A stretch of DNA of 6,534 bases from positions 1-6,534 of the forward strand of contig JADHUQ010000134.1 in assembly GCA_016784425.1 (NCBI GenBank), written 5' to 3'. How positions within the stretch are numbered: position 1 is the first letter of the stretch; every line of letters starts with the position of its first letter. The notes beneath the pieces are model-generated. The model ran no database searches. It was not told the origin of the DNA and worked only from the letters and a program-made list of their open reading frames with translations. Source of the DNA: Candidatus Delongbacteria bacterium. Lineage in GTDB: Bacteria > CAIWAD01 > BS150m-G50. The translations under genes were made by a program, and so were the position numbers. This document shows positions 1 to 6,530 of the stretch, piece after piece.

Positions 1-1
1 G

Positions 2-2587
2 TGGAGCTGGCAGGTAGGAAACGGGGCCAACTCCTCCCGGAATTGCCAGGCGGAAGGGGTGCTGGCTCCCTTGAACGCCGATCAGCTTTTGTGGGAGGGA
101 AGCACCCTCTTTTCCTACTGGCCGCATCAACCGTTTATCCAGGATAGTGTCATGGTCACGGATCGTACCTTCGACATGAGCGACGTGCTGCATGGCACCG
201 CTATCGTCGCCTACGATCTGCTGACCGGGGATACGCTGTGGACGCAGGATCTACCGGTAATTTATCCGGCAACCGACTGGCGCAACCGGGTTTGTGGCGT
301 CTGGGAGGGGGTGGTCTACGCTACCCGGGCCGGGAACACCAATGCCTCCTGTCTGTACGCGCTGGATCTGACCGACGGCACTATCAGCTGGGAATCGGAA
401 GCACTGACCGATATGTCCTCTACCGAATGTGTCGCGTTTGCACCCAACGGCGATCTCCTCATCGGAAATTTCAGCAGTATCGCCCGGGTCAGTGCACTGG
501 ATGGAACTACTGTCTGGGATGAGGTCCGCTATAGCCCTACTTCCGGGGGGAGTGAAGTAGCGTGTTTCGAAAATCATGTCTATGGGTGGGAAGCCAGCGG
601 GTCCGGACCTAAAATTGTGGTGCACGATCTGTCAACGGGAGCCTTCCTCTATGAAAGTCACGGCATCGGGGGCGGTCTGGTTCAACAGCTCGGCTGTTTT
701 GTCGGTCCCGATGGGATAGTCTATGCCCCCCGGACACAAAACAATACTGTGACCGATTCCCTGGCCGCTTTCGAAGATACCGGCAGTGCGCTGGTCGAGC
801 TGTGGCATATCCACCTGGCCTATGTCCCCTTTGCCACCTTCGGGGTAGATCTCACCGGGGATGTTTATTCGTACACACCTGACTATCGGATTATCCACAT
901 CGATTCTCACAGCGGTGACCCTCTGGGTCGCTCCGTTCCGATTGCGGTTGACCTGCCTGTGCAGAGACAGCTTTTCCAGGGAGGAACTTTGTGCGCGGCC
1001 GCCGGTGAGAACAGGGTAAGAATCTCCATACCTGATTACTCCACCCGTGAACCGACAGTGCTCGACACCTCGATTATCATCGCTGATCCGGATGCAGGTG
1101 TAGTCTCACCGCAGGCAGCCCTCGATGCGGAGGGTTATCTCTATGTGACAAATCATCAGGCGGAGCTCTTCTGTTTCGATTCCGGGCTGGAACTGATCTG
1201 GCAGGAAACCTTTGACCGGCCGGATGGACCTGCAATAGCCAGGGATGGACAGCTGGTTATCTGTGCTGACGCCTACGAGATGAAGGTGTTCGCCGGTAGA
1301 GGTGTTATCGAACTCGGAACCATCAGCGGCAGGGTTACCCTCAGCGGTGGCAACGGTGATGTGAGCTCAGCGGTTGTCGCGGCTGGCGGTAGTGAGACCA
1401 ATCCGGACCTGGAGGGTAACTACAGTCTCGATGTGACAGCGGGAACCTATCAGGTGTCGGCATCTCTGGAGGGCTATCTGCCCGGAACGGTAGATGAGGT
1501 AGTTGTGGAGGCAGGCGAGACTACAGAAGATGTCGACCTGCTGCTGCTGGCTGAAACGGTGGTGGTGGGTGGAACGCTCTTCGTCGGGCTGGAAGGGGGA
1601 GCGCCACCGACATTCCACACCGATATGGATGGTTTTCCAGATATTACCTGGACCGGCGGCTTCTCCTTTGATGTCAGCGGGGCCGCAGCCACCCCGGAGG
1701 GAATCATCTACCTGTGTGAAGGGGCCTTTACGACCAATCTCTACGAGGCGACACTGGAAACCCAACCGCAGCAGTTGTGCGTAATTGAGTCAGACATGAG
1801 CGGCCTGGCCTATGGTCGCGATCAGCTCTGGGGTTATTCCAATTATGCCGCTCCGCGTGGGATTTACGGCATTGATCCCGCCACCGGTGCAACAGAGCTG
1901 GCGCTGGATGTAGGTGATTATCGCTTCTTCGCACTGGGTTACAATCCGGCGGATGATCTTTTCTACGGCTATACGGAATATGGAGCTACCGGTCTCTACG
2001 CTGTCGACATCGACAGCGGGGAGATGACCCAGCTGGCCGGAGCCATACCGGCAACAAACGGGCAGGGGCGGGGGCTGGCTGTCGGTGACGGTGTGGTCTA
2101 TCTGACCGCCACCCGGGGTGACGATGACATTCCCTGCTTTGCTTATGATCTGGCACAGGGGGCAGGTGGTGTCTGGATCGGTTTCCCCAATCCCTATCCA
2201 GCTTTTCACTCCACCGGGGGTGCCGCCTGGATCCCCGACGTAATTGAACAGATCATTCCCCTGAAACCTGAAGGGTCCACCGGCATGCCCGGTCGTTTCA
2301 CGCTGTCACAGAACTATCCCAATCCATTCAATCCGACTACTACCATCGAATTCACCCTGAATTCTACCCAGGAAATTGAACTGGCGCTCTTCAACCTGCT
2401 GGGACAGAAGGTGGCCCTGCTGGCGGCAGGAGTGTATCCGGCGGGAATACACCGGGTCGTGTTTGACACCTCTGCAGCGGCGGGGTCACCCCACCACCCT
2501 TTGTCTGCTTTGCCCAGTGGGGTGTATCTGTATCGGCTGACAGCTGCTGATCTGGTCATCTCCAGAAAAATGGTCTTGCTGAGGTGA
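2..2587 (+). CDS. Secreted double beta-propeller protein with C-terminal sorting domain (5' partial)
   Basis: The frame is open to the left edge. A GTG at 59 is a possible start, but the 19 codons before it (WSWQVGNGANSSRN...) look like the first strand of a PQQ-like propeller, so the real start and signal peptide lie outside the window. Counting from the codon at position 2 there are 861 residues. Residues 1-432 are a PQQ-like propeller with repeated strands of the form (I/L)xAxDLxTGxxxW (about 66-85, 116-135, 161-175, 203-222, 252-272, 295-314, 389-405). Residues 439-517 are a carboxypeptidase-regulatory-like beta-sandwich (GTISGRVTLSGG, then GNYSLDVTAGTYQVSASLEGY). Residues 519-745 are a second, smaller propeller with IYGIDPATGAT and LYAVDIDSGEMTQL repeats. 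Residues 764-861 are a T9SS-type sorting domain. Such proteins are exported and usually act in binding or surface display; no catalytic residues are apparent and the ligand is unknown. The architecture is confident, the biological role is not. Confidence 0.9.
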   Translation, partial: WSWQVGNGANSSRNCQAEGVLAPLNADQLLWEGSTLFSYWPHQPFIQDSVMVTDRTFDMSDVLHGTAIVAYDLLTGDTLWTQDLPVIYPATDWRNRVCGVWEGVVYATRAGNTNASCLYALDLTDGTISWESEALTDMSSTECVAFAPNGDLLIGNFSSIARVSALDGTTVWDEVRYSPTSGGSEVACFENHVYGWEASGSGPKIVVHDLSTGAFLYESHGIGGGLVQQLGCFVGPDGIVYAPRTQNNTVTDSLAAFEDTGSALVELWHIHLAYVPFATFGVDLTGDVYSYTPDYRIIHIDSHSGDPLGRSVPIAVDLPVQRQLFQGGTLCAAAGENRVRISIPDYSTREPTVLDTSIIIADPDAGVVSPQAALDAEGYLYVTNHQAELFCFDSGLELIWQETFDRPDGPAIARDGQLVICADAYEMKVFAGRGVIELGTISGRVTLSGGNGDVSSAVVAAGGSETNPDLEGNYSLDVTAGTYQVSASLEGYLPGTVDEVVVEAGETTEDVDLLLLAETVVVGGTLFVGLEGGAPPTFHTDMDGFPDITWTGGFSFDVSGAAATPEGIIYLCEGAFTTNLYEATLETQPQQLCVIESDMSGLAYGRDQLWGYSNYAAPRGIYGIDPATGATELALDVGDYRFFALGYNPADDLFYGYTEYGATGLYAVDIDSGEMTQLAGAIPATNGQGRGLAVGDGVVYLTATRGDDDIPCFAYDLAQGAGGVWIGFPNPYPAFHSTGGAAWIPDVIEQIIPLKPEGSTGMPGRFTLSQNYPNPFNPTTTIEFTLNSTQEIELALFNLLGQKVALLAAGVYPAGIHRVVFDTSAAAGSPHHPLSALPSGVYLYRLTAADLVISRKMVLLR
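2291..2584 (+). other. C-terminal sorting domain of the propeller protein
   Basis: This segment encodes the last 98 residues of gene 1. It starts with FTLSQNYPNPFNP, continues through LALFNLLGQKV and SGVYLYRL, and ends in RKMVLLR. This order matches the FlgD-like Ig-fold / type IX secretion sorting tail, which in Bacteroidetes-type secretion is recognised during outer-membrane passage and often removed. A 14-residue stretch (AAAGSPHHPLSALP) separates FDTS from SGVY, where family members usually have only about three residues. The match to the family is clear; use of T9SS itself is inferred, because no por/gld genes are in the window. Confidence 0.85.
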
Positions 2588-2608
2588 TACTCCGGTATTA
2601 CGGACAGC

Positions 2609-2633
2609 CAGGCAGCACCCCTGGTGTTGCCTG
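2609..2633 (+). terminator. Strong stem-loop after the propeller gene, terminator-like without U-tract
   Basis: An 11-bp stem (2609-2619 with 2623-2633) closes a 3-base loop (CCT). It contains one G-U wobble (2615/2627) and is rich in GC pairs. It begins 21 bases after the stop codon of gene 1, the usual place for a transcript 3' end. The following bases (CTCGAGCGAAAAG) are not T-rich, so it does not meet the classic intrinsic-terminator pattern. It may instead protect a 3' end or act with a factor. The hairpin is certain from the sequence; its function is inferred. Confidence 0.45.
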
Positions 2634-2767
2634 CTCGAGCGAAAAGATTCTTGCCGGATAAGTTTGTGGCAGGTAAACAGTTTGGTGGCACTGAAGGGTG
2701 AGACATGATAACAGGTGATCTGCGGAAATGAGATCCCGGGTCTCCTGCTTAATGACAGCGATAATCT

Positions 2768-2772
2768 GAGGG
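2768..2772 (+). promoter_or_regulatory. Ribosome binding site of mscS
   Basis: GAGGG lies six bases before the ATG at 2779, a standard Shine-Dalgarno spacing. A TAG in the same frame at 2773-2775 rules out any start further upstream, so this site and the ATG at 2779 decide the start together. Confidence 0.75.
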
Positions 2773-2778
2773 TAGATC

Positions 2779-3675
2779 ATGATTGATTTTTTCAGCGGTT
2801 TTTTCGAAGCCCTCCAGCAGATCGGTCAGTTCGCTCTGTTCACGGTCAAGGGGGAAGTTGTCCGGGTAAGCCAGTTGGTGCTGGCGTTGGTGCTGTTGAT
2901 CATCGGCCTTTTGTTCAGTCGCTGGCTGGCGATAAGGCTGCGTAAGGTTCTGATCAGTCGTACTAAAGCTGACCAGAGCTCCGCCCTTCTGCTGCAGCAG
3001 ATTTTCTTCTATGTACTTGTAGTGGCGGTGATACTCTCCACCCTGCAGATGCTCCAGATACCGATCACCCTGTTTGCCTTCCTCGGTGGTGCGATTGTAA
3101 TCGGAGTCGGTTTCGGAGCCCAAAATATCTTCAATAATTTCATGAGTGGCATCATCCTGATGGTAGAGCGTCCCATCCGGATCGGCGACCTGATAGAGGT
3201 GGATTCGCACCACGGGTATGTCAAGACTATCGGTGCCCGTTGCACACACATTCGGCTGGTGGACGGGATTGAGATGCTGGTGCCCAACAGTGTGTTGCTG
3301 GAGAGTAACGTCACCAATCGTACCCTTTCCGACAAGAAAGTGCGAACAACCGTCAGCGTCGGTGTTCAATACGGTTCGCCGACCGAGGAGGTGGCTGCGA
3401 TTATGCAACGGGTGGCTGAGGAACACCCCCTGATCCTGTCAGATCCACAGCCCGTCACTCTATTCCAGGAATTTGGTGACAGTGCGCTTAATTTTGAGGT
3501 TTACTTCTGGGTGGAGATCGATCTCATGATTACTCTTAGAAAAGTGCGCAGTGATGTCCGCTTTGCCATCGACAGGGAGTTCCGGAAAAATGGGATCACT
3601 ATTGCCTTCCCACAGCTGGATGCACACCTTGACGCCAGTCAGCCGCTCGAGGTTCACCTGAAATCAGTCGAGTAG
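2779..3675 (+). CDS. mscS: Small-conductance mechanosensitive ion channel, MscS family
   Basis: A 298-residue inner-membrane channel, close to the 286 residues of E. coli MscS. Members form homoheptamers that open under membrane tension and release solutes during hypo-osmotic shock. Predicted membrane segments are about 29-50, 71-90 and 96-130. The third is the pore-lining helix, with the glycine-rich run GGAIVIGVGFGAQN (103-116) followed by NFMSGIILMVERPIRIGD (120-137), typical of the family and closer to MscK/KefA-like sequences than to E. coli MscS. The cytoplasmic beta domain has the VPNS motif (168-171), and the C-terminal alpha-beta domain ends in IAFPQLDAHL (275-284). By alignment on Q115, the E. 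coli pore residues L105 and L109 fall at I108 and F112. The start is fixed by the stop at 2773-2775 and a good ribosome binding site. The gene lies 191 bases after gene 1 and 100 before gene 3, so co-transcription is possible but unproven. Family is sure; the symbol is by family, not orthology. Confidence 0.95.
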   Translation: MIDFFSGFFEALQQIGQFALFTVKGEVVRVSQLVLALVLLIIGLLFSRWLAIRLRKVLISRTKADQSSALLLQQIFFYVLVVAVILSTLQMLQIPITLFAFLGGAIVIGVGFGAQNIFNNFMSGIILMVERPIRIGDLIEVDSHHGYVKTIGARCTHIRLVDGIEMLVPNSVLLESNVTNRTLSDKKVRTTVSVGVQYGSPTEEVAAIMQRVAEEHPLILSDPQPVTLFQEFGDSALNFEVYFWVEIDLMITLRKVRSDVRFAIDREFRKNGITIAFPQLDAHLDASQPLEVHLKSVE

Positions 3676-3759
3676 TTCGCCCGCCGCAGCTCCGGGATCG
3701 GTGCTGATCAGATCGCAGGGAAGCTTTATTAAGGTGAAATCTCAACGGTACTCATCGTA

Positions 3760-3765
3760 AAGGAG
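3760..3765 (+). promoter_or_regulatory. Ribosome binding site of the beta-helix gene
   Basis: AAGGAG lies ten bases before the ATG at 3776, a slightly long but workable spacing. An in-frame TAA at 3758-3760 overlaps it, so 3776 is the first possible ATG. The bases GGAG (3762-3765) could pair with CTCC (3772-3775) directly before the start codon, which would mildly mask the site; with only four base pairs this is weak. Confidence 0.7.
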
Positions 3766-3775
3766 AACCCCCTCC

Positions 3776-6406
3776 ATGAACACGGCTCGTTGGTCGGTGA
3801 CAGTACTACTGGTACTGGCTTCAGGCGATGCCCTCCCGGCGGCAGTTCATCATGTCCCCGAGCAATACAATACTATCCAGACCGCTATCGACGCTTCCCT
3901 CACTGGTGACACCGTGCTGGTGGCTCCCGGTAACTACGGGGAAAATATCAATTTCAACGGACGGTTGATTACGGTTGGTTCTCATTTCCTGACAACCGGT
4001 GACAGCAGCTTTGTCCTGCAGACCTCAATCGACGGGAACCAGGATGGCAGCACCGTCGCTTTTAATCACCAGGAGGATTCCACAGCCTTACTGACCGGCT
4101 TTACTATTACCAATGGCAGCGCTTTGCGGGGTGGTGGCATTTACTGCCTGGTATCTGGTCCGACACTGCGGCGGTTAATCCTCAGCGGCAACCAGGCGGA
4201 AAGTGGCGGTGGTATCGCCTGTCTGTCCGCGTCTCCCCGGCTGGAGCAGGTTGTCATCCAGAATAACATCGCGACCGAAGGAGGTGGTGGTTTCTATCTG
4301 ACCGGTCCGATTTCAGCCCCCCTGTTTGCGGAGGTGATACTGCGAGGTAACCAGGCACTCAACGGGGGCGGGTTGCAGATACACAATTCCTCCCCGAATC
4401 TTGCAGGTCTTATCGTGCAGGAGAACAGCGCCGACCAGGGTGGTGGTATTCACTGTTACCTGGCCCAAACGCAACTCCAGCTGTCGCAGGTGATCGGAAA
4501 CAGTGCTGCTGCCGGTGCTGGTATCTACTGTCTGGGATCAGAGTTAACGCTGGATCACCTTACCATAGCTGACAATGAGGCATTGTGGGGCGGTGGTATC
4601 TCGTTTGACGATATTTCCAGCGCGAATATTCTCAACACTATTTTACGTAACAACTACCTGTCGGAAATCGTCGATCCCGGTGGTAACTGCAGTATCAGTT
4701 GGTCCTCAGTGTTCGGAGGCTGGCCCGGAGAAAACAACCAGGATGGGAATCCCCTCTTCTGTGATCCGGCCAACGCTCTGTTTACCCTGGCCCAGAACAG
4801 TCCCTGTCTGGGCGCCGGGCAGAACGGTTCCGACATCGGGGCGCTTCCTGCCGATTGTGACCCGATAACCGACAGTTGGAACGGTCCTCTCTGGCAGGTT
4901 GCAACGACCGGCTCTGACGCGGTGGGTGACGGTTCACCCGACAATCCACTGCGGACGATTCAATACGGGATTGTAAACACCAATGCAGCTGACACAGTAC
5001 TGGTGTATCCAGGCACCTATACCGAGAACATAGATTTTCAGGGTCGAGGTATTACTGTCGGCTCACTCTACCTGCTGACGGAGGATACCAGCTATATTGC
5101 CGCCACCATTATCGACGGTGGTTCCCGCGGCACCGTTGTCACCTGCGTCAATGCTGAAGATACCGCATCGCACCTCTGTGGTTTCCAGGTCAGCGGGGGG
5201 CTGGGGCAGGAGGGTGGTGGTGTAAATTGCTACGGTTCTTCACCCCGACTGTCCCGACTGATTATTACCGGTAATGTGGGAAACCTGGGTGGCGGTATCA
5301 GTTGCCGGCATGGCGCATCACCGGTAATGGAGGCGATCACTATCCGGGACAACTCATCCAGCTGGTGGGGTGGTGGTGTTTATTGTGGTGAATCATCCGG
5401 TCCCCTGCTGCACCAGGTCGAAATCAGCGGTAACCATGCTGTTTTTGGTGGTGGTGTTGCCTGCTGGGAGCTGGCTGCACCGGAACTGGTCGATGTCCTC
5501 CTGCGGGAAAACAGCGCTGTCTACGCCGGTGGAGGACTTTACAGTGGCAATCACGCCGCACCAGACCTGACCCGGGTAACTGCCTGGCGCAACCAGGCCG
5601 GCACCGACGGCGGTGGTCTGTTTATCTCCTCCTCAGAGCTGCAGCTGACCCAGCTGGCACTGCTGGAGAACAGTGCCGGCGGCAATGGCGGCGGACTCGC
5701 CTGTCACCAGGAGGTGTCCCTGACGCTGGATCAAGTGACTATAACCGGTAACCAGGCGGCCTCTGGTGGTGGCTTCTCTGGTGAAGATAGTGTTGTCGTG
5801 ACGTTTCAGAACACAATACTCTGGGACAACCTGCCGCAACAGATCTACTTCAATCCCTCCGGAACAATGTCAGAGGCGACAGTCGTCTGCTCCGATGCTG
5901 CAGGGGGACTGGAGGCCATTGAACACAATGACAACTGTCTCATCCACTGGCTGGAGGACAATCTCGATCTGAATCCACTCTTCTGTGGACCGGCTGTTGC
6001 AGATTTTCGCCTCCAGGAGGAATCTCCCTGTCGCACCAGCAGCTGTGGATACATGGGATATACCGGTGAAAGCTGTGACGGCGAAACGATAGCGGCCGTG
6101 AGGCATCCCGCGGGTGTTGAACTCCGCCAGAACTACCCCAACCCTTTCAATCCGACCACAACCATCGAATTCACATTGCCCTATCCCCGGGAGCTGCAGT
6201 TGACAGTATACAACATTCTGGGGCAGCCGGTCAGGGTGCTGGCAGCAGGGTCTTATACAGCGGGCCGGTATCGAGTGATGTTTGATGCAACTGACGGGGC
6301 GGGTTTCAACTCCTCGCATTCCTCTCCCCTGGCCAGCGGGGTTTACATCTACCGGTTAGTGGCAGGCGATCAGGTGATGACGAGGAAGATGGTGCTGGTT
6401 AAATAG
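3776..6406 (+). CDS. Secreted right-handed beta-helix protein with two tandem helix modules and sorting domain
   Basis: An 876-residue exported protein. Residues 1-23 form a signal peptide: R5, hydrophobic SVTVLLVLAS, and a probable signal peptidase I cut after LPAA. Module 1 (about 24-363) opens with VPEQYNTIQTAIDAS and GDTVLVAPGNYGENINFNG, the standard entry of pectate-lyase-like parallel beta-helices. It then has seven coils marked by GGG at 119, 144, 170, 197, 222, 247 (GAG) and 272. Module 2 (about 372-768) repeats this with TIQYGI, ADTVLVYPGTYTENIDFQG and eight coils at 480, 505, 532, 558, 585, 612, 638 and 664. Coils are 25-27 residues long. Both modules end in NPLFC(D/G)P and SPC. Residues 779-876 are a T9SS-type sorting domain with NYPNPFNPTTTIEFTL and a final RKMVLVK. 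The fold is used by polysaccharide lyases and by adhesins; I see no lyase active site, so adhesion, surface coating or glycan binding are equally possible. The start is supported by an in-frame TAA at 3758 and AAGGAG. Confidence 0.93.
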   Translation: MNTARWSVTVLLVLASGDALPAAVHHVPEQYNTIQTAIDASLTGDTVLVAPGNYGENINFNGRLITVGSHFLTTGDSSFVLQTSIDGNQDGSTVAFNHQEDSTALLTGFTITNGSALRGGGIYCLVSGPTLRRLILSGNQAESGGGIACLSASPRLEQVVIQNNIATEGGGGFYLTGPISAPLFAEVILRGNQALNGGGLQIHNSSPNLAGLIVQENSADQGGGIHCYLAQTQLQLSQVIGNSAAAGAGIYCLGSELTLDHLTIADNEALWGGGISFDDISSANILNTILRNNYLSEIVDPGGNCSISWSSVFGGWPGENNQDGNPLFCDPANALFTLAQNSPCLGAGQNGSDIGALPADCDPITDSWNGPLWQVATTGSDAVGDGSPDNPLRTIQYGIVNTNAADTVLVYPGTYTENIDFQGRGITVGSLYLLTEDTSYIAATIIDGGSRGTVVTCVNAEDTASHLCGFQVSGGLGQEGGGVNCYGSSPRLSRLIITGNVGNLGGGISCRHGASPVMEAITIRDNSSSWWGGGVYCGESSGPLLHQVEISGNHAVFGGGVACWELAAPELVDVLLRENSAVYAGGGLYSGNHAAPDLTRVTAWRNQAGTDGGGLFISSSELQLTQLALLENSAGGNGGGLACHQEVSLTLDQVTITGNQAASGGGFSGEDSVVVTFQNTILWDNLPQQIYFNPSGTMSEATVVCSDAAGGLEAIEHNDNCLIHWLEDNLDLNPLFCGPAVADFRLQEESPCRTSSCGYMGYTGESCDGETIAAVRHPAGVELRQNYPNPFNPTTTIEFTLPYPRELQLTVYNILGQPVRVLAAGSYTAGRYRVMFDATDGAGFNSSHSSPLASGVYIYRLVAGDQVMTRKMVLVK
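3845..4864 (+). repeat. Beta-helix module 1 (internal duplication, first copy)
   Basis: Encodes residues about 24-363 of gene 3. It shares with the second copy the TIQ entry strand, DTVLVxPGxYxENIxFxGRxITVGS, a row of GGG coils and the closing NPLFC / SPC motifs. This copy has seven visible coils, the sixth with GAG in place of GGG. The boundaries are approximate to a few residues. Confidence 0.8.
4889..6079 (+). repeat. Beta-helix module 2 (internal duplication, second copy)
   Basis: Encodes residues about 372-768 of gene 3. It matches the first copy motif by motif but has eight visible coils, and a longer end segment with extra cysteines (C721, C757). A short linker (about 364-371) separates the two. 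The shared order of entry strand, coils and end cap points to duplication of a whole module rather than only of single coils. Confidence 0.8.
6110..6403 (+). other. C-terminal sorting domain of the beta-helix protein
   Basis: Encodes the last 98 residues of gene 3, the same length as in gene 1. It contains QNYPNPFNPTTTIEFTL, VYNILGQPVRVL, SGVYIYRL and the terminal RKMVLVK. As in gene 1, 14 residues (here Ser- and Gly-rich, DGAGFNSSHSSPLA) separate the FDxT/S strand from SGVY. The shared tail implies that both proteins leave the cell by the same route. Confidence 0.85.
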
Positions 6407-6432
6407 TATCATATGACCAGAGGTGGTTATAA

Positions 6433-6451
6433 CCTACTGATTAACAGTAGG
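6433..6451 (+). terminator. Stem-loop 26 bases after the beta-helix gene, possible terminator
   Basis: CCTACTG (6433-6439) pairs with CAGTAGG (6445-6451) around a 5-base ATTAA loop, giving seven perfect pairs. A 10-base palindrome GGTTATAACC (6425-6434) overlaps its left arm, so two alternative foldings compete. The next bases are GAAGAAGATGAG and only then TTTT, so a proper U-tract is missing. The position suits a transcript end, but the function is uncertain. Confidence 0.35.
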
Positions 6452-6501
6452 AAGAAGATGAGTTTTAAGAGGCATAAGCCATAAAAATCATGCAGTAAGA
6501 T

Positions 6502-6530
6502 GGGACGTAGCTTGTTATGAGCTACGTCCC
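6502..6530 (+). terminator. Long perfect inverted repeat at the right edge, terminator-like
   Basis: GGGACGTAGCT (6502-6512) and AGCTACGTCCC (6520-6530) form 11 perfect base pairs, extended by a T-G wobble (6513/6519) around the loop GTTAT. It is the strongest hairpin of the tail. The window ends four bases later (CCAT), so whether a U-tract follows cannot be seen. It could be the terminator for gene 3, a bidirectional terminator shared with a gene to the right, or part of a dispersed palindromic repeat. Confidence 0.4.

Noticed and set aside
2..1300. PQQ-dependent dehydrogenase assignment for gene 1
   Set aside because: The propeller repeats fit the PQQ-like family, but the sequence lacks a recognisable quinoprotein active-site motif such as a vicinal cysteine pair, and the fused sorting domain points to a surface protein.
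2651..2679. Promoter-like TTGCCG ... TAAACA before mscS
   Set aside because: The spacing is 17 bases, but the -10 box matches only three of six consensus bases. This is too weak to call, and consensus use in this organism is unknown.
2749..3426. 225-codon open frame on the minus strand over mscS
   Set aside because: It is antisense to a clear MscS gene, is rich in His and Gln, shows no recognisable motif and has the composition of a frame shadow.
3704..3732. Promoter-like CTGATC ... TATTAA before the beta-helix gene
   Set aside because: The -10 box matches four of six bases with a 17-base spacer, but the -35 box matches only three. It is a possible but unsupported promoter; the palindrome CTGATCAG at 3704-3711 is short enough to be chance.
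3845..6079. Polysaccharide lyase (pectate lyase) assignment for the beta-helix protein
   Set aside because: The fold is shared with lyases, but I see no calcium-binding Asp cluster or catalytic Arg/Lys pattern, and the same coils occur in many non-enzymatic surface proteins.
5870..6319. 149-codon open frame on the minus strand over the end of the beta-helix gene
   Set aside because: It lies opposite the conserved sorting domain, has no domain-like pattern, and is best explained as a shadow of the coding strand.
6458..6484. Short plus-strand frame ATG AGT TTT AAG ... TAA in the tail
   Set aside because: It has only eight codons, and the possible GGAAG site lies too close to the ATG. Nothing supports translation.
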